A DNA stretch of 64,000 nucleotides, taken from positions 1,984,001 through 2,048,000 of the forward strand of contig JAGVVL010000002.1 of the NCBI GenBank assembly GCA_018287875.1. The letters are read 5' to 3'. The position numbers and the translations under genes were made by a program. Shown here piece by piece: positions 56,901 to 64,000 of this stretch (positions within the stretch are counted from its first letter, which is position 1; each line of letters opens with the position of its first letter). Source of the DNA: Nigrospora sphaerica (lineage: Eukaryota > Ascomycota > Sordariomycetes > Amphisphaeriales > Apiosporaceae). The notes under the pieces were generated by a model, which saw only the letters and a program-made list of their open reading frames with translations, did no database searches and was not told the DNA's origin.

Positions 56901-59900
56901 GCCGCACTTGTTCCTTCCAGAGATCTGACACCTCATCAGCCCGTCCCCAGTGCGGCGCAATCCACCGGACAGTATTGGCGCTGAGGGCGGCTCGTTGCTC
57001 CGGGTGGGAGAAAAGGTCCAATTTGGAGTAGTTGATGATCAATACCAGTTTGTAGAGCACGAGTTTGCCTTTGACCAATGAGCAAGAGTCCATAAAGTCA
57101 ATGGCGATGTGCAAAATCTCTTCAGTCGAGAGCAGGCCCGTCAGCTCGGGGAGCCAGGTATGAAAGTGCTGGACTGCCAGAGTTTGACTTCCCACAAGCA
57201 CTGGGGCAGTGCTGCGCATCATCGAATCCAATGCTTTGAAAATCGTTTGCAGGTGCCGGGTGAAGATGGGATTGGTACTGGTAATGCCGATGTCGGCCTC
57301 CTTCACTCGCTGCTGACCGCGGGCATGGGTGATGAACTTCAAAATATGGCGAACCACTTTAAGGGTTGCACGCAGTTTCCTCGCAATGTCAGACTCTGTG
57401 GGGCTCGAAAGCAGTCTCGTGAAGGACCGGACCAGGCAGGGTGTTGCGTAGGGGTAATTGAACTTCGTCTCGGCGTACTGGTCGACCAGGGGTCCCAGGT
57501 TGAAGCGGCGATCGTGGACGGTGCCCAAAACCCGCACGAGCGCCGTGAAGACCAGGTCCTCGTACTCATCTTTGCCCGAGTTGTCGCATAGAATGCCGAA
57601 GAGCGCGTCCAGAACGTCATCGAGGAGTTTTACAATCTCGATTTCAGGTACAAACATGAACTGTTTCAGGAGGTCGGGAATCTCGTCCTTGGGGTGGTCC
57701 TTCCAACGGAGGAGTCCAAGAACTACCCTGTCCTGCGAAAACTTAGTGCTGCAAAGATAAGTCTCAATCCTCAAGGCCGCGAGCGGACCGGTAACGTCGC
57801 TAGGGTCCCCGCGCGTGCTCCAGGGCAGCGAAAGATAGCCACCGCGGCCCGTCGCGCCGGGTTGCGCGGTCTGGGTGTATTCATCGAGCTTATACAGCAG
57901 CAAAGAATGCAAGCCGTCGCTGACGAAAGCATCCTTGTCCCACAATGGAATGTGCGCGACAGCGAAGGGCGCGTTCGGCAAATCGGCCAGCGTCATCACA
58001 AGATGACACGAGGAGACCTCTGGAGGCGCGAGACAGAGCCGCAGCGTTTGGTTCCACGCCTCACCGCGCTCCACAACAAAGGATTTCCAGGTAGTCAGGG
58101 CGGGCCCGTTGGACGCGGGGACGATGCAGTTCTCGATTCGCTCGCCTGACTGCCGTCGTACCTCCAAAGTAACCATTAGATTGCCGCCGGAGACCTGGTT
58201 GGCGAGTGACACGGCACTCCCCCCAAAACGAGATATCAAGTTCTGCCGTGAGACAAAAGCTTGGCCGAGGGTTACATATATATCGGACCGTGGTTTCGTC
58301 GGAGCGCCCGAAAAGCCGATCTTGTTGGCCTTGTTGACTCCGGAAAGCAGCGTGGGCGTCGCCTTGATGAGGGCATCGGCATCAGGGTTGTCAAAAGACT
58401 TCAAGTGTACTTGCAAGCGCTCCGCCCGGCGCGACTTCTCGTACTGTCCAGACTTGCTGTCGAGGAGATGGTTGATCAGGTCATCCCACTCTTCCCCGCC
58501 CTGGTCAAGTTTGTCCGAGTTGCCCAGCTTGGTTGATGGCGCCCAAACAGTCATCAGGTGTTCGGTCTCGTCGCTTTGCTTGACGAGGTTGTTCAGCTTG
58601 AGGACGCCCATACCCACCATCCGGTCAGCCATCATCTGCGCGGGCTGTGGGCCGTCGGTAGAGCCACGGGGCCCCCGCGAACCGGCGGTGCTTGGCGGTT
58701 GGGCGCCGTCCCGGCTACCGGAGGGGTCTGATTCGGGTCGCTCTTCGGGCTGTTCCGACAGCGCATCGAGTTTGGTGCCTCCCCTCGAAAAGGGCGACCT
58801 CGTTGAGCCCCACATCATGCTCCTCCTCGACGACTTGCTTCCGCTGGTCGAGGGCGGCTTTTCCCTAGAGAAGCCGCCCGGCACGGCGTTGGAGACGGAC
58901 CCCGACCGCGAAGACGACGGCTTGCCCAGGGCGACCTGCTGCGGAGCACGGACTTTGACGACCAAGTAGAGTTCTGTGTCGGACGAGGGCACGTCGCCCG
59001 CGTCAGCCGATGTCAGGTCGGTGAACAATGTGCGCATTTGCGAGTGCTTGCCCATTTGCCCCATGGTACCACCGGCCGGGACCTCTACCATGTAGCTTTC
59101 CGACAAGGCACGCGGAAAACCGCCCACGGGCTTGCTGACCAGATAGATGACCAGGGTGGTAGGCTCACTTGATGAACCGGCAAAACTCCTTATATCCACC
59201 AGAAGGTGATGCAGAGCAGTGAGTTCTACAACAGGCCGGGGGGGGTCGTCCAGCAAACACATGGTAGACTGCAGTTTTGTGATATCCACCACCGAGTCAT
59301 CCCCCGTCAGTACCCGGCCCCGCTGGCTCGGGTCGCGCACGATGACCTCGCCTCCGCAGAGCTTGTTTCCCTTGACCAGATCCCAAACAGTCTTTTCGCG
59401 CAAAAGGTCGTATTCGTGGGCCGTGAGGACGTTGTGCAGGAACTGGCGGCGGGACAGATCCAGGGCGTGAATCAACTGCGAGAGTTGCTCCAACTTGGTA
59501 TACTCGCGCGCCAGCAGCAGGCCGTGGAGGTTGGTCGAATGCCACTCGCGGAGGCAGGAGGCAATCTCGTCTATCAAGGGCTCCGAGGCCGAGGTCGCCG
59601 TCTCGTCTCCGACTTTCAACATGGGCACTGGCGCAGCCGGCTTGGGCGCATTCGGGTCCCGGCGGGTCGCATCCTCATGGCCTTCCAGCGCGCCCCCTAT
59701 GCCGGGGGTGGAGCGCACACCGTTCAGCCGGCCCACGGCGGGTCTGGGGCGCTTCTTTTCAATGGAGGCCACGCCGCTCTTCCCCGAGTCGCTCCCCAGC
59801 TGCGGTGCCTCGTCGTCTCCCGCATAGCTCACATTGTCGTCCGAGGACAGCTCGTCGGCCTCGCCCAGCACCTCGCGTATCTCGACGCAGCTCCGGGGAA

Positions 59901-60129
59901 ATATGCCCGAGAAGACGCGTGCCTCGAGCGTCTGGCCCTTGGTGGATGTGAGGCCGGCCAGCAGCGAGGGGGGCGCCAGCAGGTAGCCCCGCAGCCATTG
60001 GCCGTCGGGCGTCTGTTCGATTATGTAGAGGTCATCGCCGATTTCCAGAGGCAGCTCGTTGTCGGCCTCGGTGTTGAACGGGTACGTCGCGACGGCGAAG
60101 GCGATGCGGGACAGGGGTAGCCAGGGCAT
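53953..60129 (-). CDS. DOCK-family guanine nucleotide exchange factor
   Basis: Two exons on the minus strand, a 5.5 kb exon 60129-54627 and 54569-53953, joined by a 57-base intron (GTAAGT...CAG), giving 2039 residues. DOCK GEFs activate Rac/Cdc42-type GTPases for polarity and actin control; the yeast relative is Dck1. An N-terminal SH3 domain is visible (FAVATYPFNTEADNELPLEI, then GQWLRGYLLAPP and GIFPRSCVEIRE). A C2-like DHR-1 follows at about 612-800 (SDIYVTLGQAFVSRQNLISR, VTLEVRRQSGERIENCIVPA). A helical ARM-like middle leads to the catalytic DHR-2 at about 1440-1830 (LRLHAELYEWSPL, FRVVFRGLGFPQGMRNKEYI, ILRRSEVVEVRELTLSAKET). The second exon adds a low-complexity, basic Ser-rich tail (MSVKQRGARLSFLNGRRKES) likely to be regulated. 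The target GTPase is inferred only. Confidence 0.93.
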
Positions 60130-63100
60130 TGAATCAGAGCGGCCGAGGCTGCGGGCCGCACCGTAGCTGCGAGCGCGCTGTCAATCGCATGCAGAGGAGA
60201 CCTGGGGTGGCCGTCGTCTTGGTCACCGCCGGCGAGGAGGTGGTCGACGATTCGGAGGCGGGCGTCGTCGTCGTCGGGCGCCGTCGTGAGGGTTTTTTTT
60301 TCCCCCTGGGCTCAGTGCGCAAGGTGCTACGCGGGCCGGACAATAGGGAAGGGTCGGGTCGGGGGGTGCAAGTGTGCAGCGCGGCACGTCGCCAACATCC
60401 GTTCGTCGGGGGAGGGGGCACAACTGGGTTGAGAGTCAGTAATCTTCAACTCTCGCGGCATGTTTGTGGCTGGGACTACCGAAAGTCTGACAGGCAGGCA
60501 GCAAGGGTGCAAGCAGTGCAGGACGGACAAGGCGAGGGGACGCGATGGGATGCGCTGCGAAGCGGTGCGATGCTGGACGGTTACGCTGTGGCGTGCGGTG
60601 CGTCTCAGAGTGCTCGCAAGAATCCCAAGTAGATGACAGAAGCAACGGGAGCTCGCAAACCATCTACCCTTCAAAGGGACGTGCTCACCCAATATCCGGA
60701 GACTATAGCTTGCCGGGTGGGGACTTGGTTCCGGGACAGTATCACGAAACGGTGCCAAAGCGCACCAGGGGGGCGGGGCCTAGAAGAGAAACGAGTAAGA
60801 AGAGGTAGGGATTAGGGAAAAAATTTACAAGGGCGGTTGGCTCCAGAATCGCCGTCGTGGATGGCATGGAGGGGAAGGAGCGGGCACCTCGAGGTTGTAC
60901 TAAGGGATGGAGAGAGTCGAAGTCAATAACACGAAACTGCAGGCATTGATGAAGAGGGCGAGGACAGGCAACCGCTGGGCCGAGGAGTAGTGCTATAGCA
61001 TCCAATCGGCACGCAATACCACTGAAATGTTCGAGGAGAGAGAGGCAGTCTGTGTGAGGGATTCGGTCCGTTCAGACTAAAGTCAAACGCCGCCCACGAT
61101 CAAGGGGCGCGGGCAACGGGCGAGGAAAACGACGACACAGCAGAGAAACGACAGGTTCGGTTCCGTTGAGACTGTAAGCAGCAGCAGCGGGAGCAGCAGG
61201 CGCAGCAGCAGGTACCGGTGGTGGCGGCAGTCGGTGGCGGCAACGACAACGGTTGTGGATGCTAGGTACTAAGTGAGGTACCTACAGTAGTGAGTGCTGC
61301 TAGGTTAGGTACCTCTTAGTTAGTAATGGCGTGTGGTCCGTCCCGGTTCTGTTCGGTCTGGTTCTGTCTGCCCCTTCCCTGGGCAAGAGAGGGTTCTTGT
61401 CGTGCCGCGTCGTGTGTCGTGTCGTGTGTGCGCCGTTCCCCTGATGCGCAAGCAAGCAGCGTCGACACACAGTCAATTAATGAAGTGTGGAGGAACTCCC
61501 TTCCCATCCCATTAATTCCCATCCATCCACTCCCATCTCCCCGGCCCCCCCCCCACACCGACCCAGCGAATAGGGAGGGCCCTAGCCCGGCCAAGAGGGC
61601 GTCGCGATGGGCTTGGCGGGCGTCCACCCTGCGACCCAAAATCCAGCCATCCATGCTTAGTGTTCGCTGGGCTTCAGGGTGGGCCTGACTGTGTGTTGTC
61701 ACACCGGGATTCACATGGTGGTGGGCAGCGCCTTTCTGGGCAGAGATTCCAGGGCGGAGGTGTCTCTGCCAGTTGTGCCCTGCCAGTCATCGGATCACTC
61801 GGCTGGCACCCAAGCATGGGCAGCCCGTTTCGGACGGATGGACGATAGAATGGGAAGATGGGGGGCCACCTGGACGACGAGTGCTATAAGAGGTGAGAGA
61901 ACACGATCCATTGTAATGCCCGGACCTCCTTCCATAGTATTACTAGTGGACAGTAATGCCCTCACTTGGGGGGTGAGACTTAGTACCATTCCTACTCCCA
62001 CTACTGTTCAAGTAACGCCGACTTGACATGACTTAATGGCACGTGGTATAGAAGACCGGCGGGAGGCGTTGGCTGGAGACCGACGTTGATGCCCAGATGG
62101 ACCTATTCATCCCACCTCAGGAGGCCTGTGCCCCAGTGCAGCGTGTCAAAAAGAAAGGTAGAGAGAAGGGGGGGAGGGGATGGGCTACGGCATGCACCAT
62201 CGCCGTACCTGCGCTAGGCCACCAGGTGGGAATCCGACATGGGTTACCTCCATTCCGCGGTCGGCCCAATGAATATTATGGGATGAGATGGCTTTGCACA
62301 TGGGATCCATTACTTGACTACAGACGCGCTCGCCGTGCTTGCTTACCCGGACACGTACAGACGGCCTCTATCGAACTTTGTTCACCCGGCCGCTGACCAG
62401 CTGTGACGCTGTGGCAGGTCCCTACGATCCGGCGGCTGTGTGCATAGGGCACAAGTACGTACATATGTACTGGACTTGTCACTGGATTGATCTATGCAAG
62501 TACATTAGGTAGGTAGGCCCTGACTGGCGGGCTGGCAGGGGCCGGCCCAGCCCATGATCTGTTACTGGAGTACGAAGTACAGGTTCGTATTATTTATATA
62601 CAGGGCTCCCTCCCGCAGGCTGGTATCGTATCACTCCTGGTGAGGAGGACGACGACGTACGACCAGGTCGTCTGCTGTGTACGCACAGTTGCGCCAATAA
62701 GGAAAAGTATGACGTGGCTTTCTGGTCCCTTCCAGCCCGTGGGCATTCTTGTTCCTAGGCACTGCTCCTCCTCCTCCTCCTCCTCCTCCTCTTCTTCTTT
62801 TCGTCAGGTCTTCCCGAATTCTGCCCCTTCCAATCTCTGTCCACCCGGGTCTCCATCGTACGGAGACACGGGCGTGGTCACCACGGGCGAAGACGGTTGG
62901 CGGCTCTGACCAAACGACATTTGTTCATCAAACTCCAGATGATTGTAGCCCCCAGCTCATCACATGGCAAGGATGGCTGAAATTACCACGTCCCGATGCG
63001 GCCAACGCCACTGCACTGTCTCGGAGCACGACCCGGCACGTTGGGCTGCCGCCAGCCCCGGAATCGCCCTCGTGGTCTAGCCCGCAGGTGCGCAAGGGCC

Positions 63101-64000
63101 CCGTCGACTGCGCGAAAACGGTAGCCGTAGGTCCTGTACTCTTTAATCGTACTTAACAACCAAGGTATTTGACTTAACCAGTGCTGAAATAGGCCGATCG
63201 GTTGGGGAGAGGGCGGCGTGCGGCAGGAACCCGACCGCCGTCTCCACCGCTATCTTGTACCGCCGCCGACGCCATCCGGGGGTTCAAGCTTCTTACCGCG
63301 TCTCGACTCGGATTGCTTACTTGGGCGCCCACCCCCCAAAGCACGCTGAGGGTGGTGTTGGTGGCTGTCATTGATTTTCCCTCTTTTCTGAACGAGCCCC
63401 CGTACGTAGGCTTCCGATACACCAACCTCGCAGCGCCCAACAACGTCGACAGGCCTCCCCTACCTGGCCTGCATACACGCACCTGTATACCTTAAAATAC
63501 CTGCATCCCGTACCACGTTGAACAGAGATGCGTCTGAGACTCCGGCGCAAACCCAGTCGAGGTCTTTGCCATCACGTGCACAGCGGCCCTTCTTCCCGAT
63601 GGCCTGCCCGCGTCTCCCAGCCGCTGCGCTGTGACCAGGTTCGAGCAGCCAGACGAACAGAGTCGCCAGTGCACACCGGCTCTCTGTTTCGGGTGTGCAG
63701 GCCTACCGTTGGCCGCTGCCTGGATCGAAACCGATGCCTCCCCCGTGTGGCTGGAGGGCGTGGGCGCGCATCTCCTGCCACCGTTTCGCCCGGCCTCTTG
63801 CCCGCCACGCTCCACCTAGCCGTAGGCACCTACGGCTGACATACACCATGCACAGTCCGGCATGGAAGGCGGGCCAACGGGCTACCCCCCCTAGAGTTGG
63901 CTTCGGCCTTGACAGAAACCCTGGCTGACACCCCGTAGCTATTGGCCACAGTCTGGATGGTTTCATTTACGCGGGACGGGACATGCGCGCCTCGGCTCAT
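60130..64000. other. Gene-free right end of the window
   Basis: The left part is the DOCK promoter and leader, with CAG/GCG-rich triplets at about 61173-61258 and a dense run of GTAC/GGTACCT motifs at 61261-61320. A (CTC)n tract lies at 62765-62791. Further right I find only unsupported frames of 60-135 codons on both strands. A gene extending beyond the window edge cannot be excluded. Confidence 0.45.
62765..62791. repeat. CTC trinucleotide microsatellite
   Basis: About nine consecutive CTC/TCC triplets, followed by imperfect CTT triplets, form a polypyrimidine microsatellite in non-coding DNA. Confidence 0.8.

Noticed and set aside
1..64000. tRNA genes
   Set aside because: I looked by eye for B-box-like GGTTCRANNCC on both strands and found only partial matches without a paired A box or cloverleaf stem. 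A covariance-model search would settle this.

Overview
The window is chromosomal DNA of a filamentous ascomycete. Reasons: GC-rich coding sequence with strong C/G third-position bias; short introns of about 50-110 bases with GTRNGT donors, CTAAC/CTGAC-like branch points and CAG/TAG acceptors; and a gene set typical of Pezizomycotina (a CFEM GPI protein, a Uds1-domain septation protein, a fungal DOCK-type GEF, a Dsc2-like rhomboid pseudoprotease). A sordariomycete, perhaps Sordariales, fits best, but that is an inference. I see no bacterial features, CRISPR array, rRNA, convincing tRNA, or transposon.

Layout, left to right: kinetochore protein Chl4 (+, 299-1825); TatD-family nuclease (-, 2006-3320); ribonucleotide reductase large subunit (+, 4988-7889); a gene-free 5.7 kb stretch; a CFEM/GPI surface protein (+, 13598-14700); a Uds1-domain coiled-coil protein (-, 15955-18737); a Dsc2/UBAC2-like membrane protein (-, 20922-21799); a Rer2-type cis-prenyltransferase (+, 23314-24488); an ING/Yng2 PHD protein with a polyglutamine tract (+, 26010-28397); a gene-free 4 kb stretch; an F-box-like/leucine-rich-repeat protein (+, 32408-34504); V-ATPase subunit a (+, 35284-38141); chorismate synthase (-, 38496-39734); lipoate-protein ligase (+, 40565-41910); an unassigned seven-helix membrane protein (-, 42373-43854); an FAD/NADPH monooxygenase (+, 46909-48991); a type II membrane glycosyltransferase-like protein (-, 49984-51537); and a 2039-residue DOCK GEF (-, 53953-60129). 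The last 3.9 kb has no recognisable gene.

The genes do not form a metabolic cluster. They are mostly single-copy housekeeping genes transcribed individually, often in convergent pairs (Chl4/TatD, CFEM/Uds1, V-ATPase/chorismate synthase, lipoate ligase/7TM, monooxygenase/glycosyltransferase). One regulatory theme stands out. ACGCGT boxes, the MluI cell-cycle element bound by MBF in yeasts, are clustered upstream of the ribonucleotide reductase gene (four) and the kinetochore gene (two), suggesting shared G1/S control. The least characterised items are the seven-helix protein at 42373-43854, the glycosyltransferase-like protein at 49984-51537, and the two long gene-free stretches. I found no clear evidence of a wholly new multi-gene system. 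Exon boundaries come from reading splice signals and keeping frame with family motifs; none has transcript support here.
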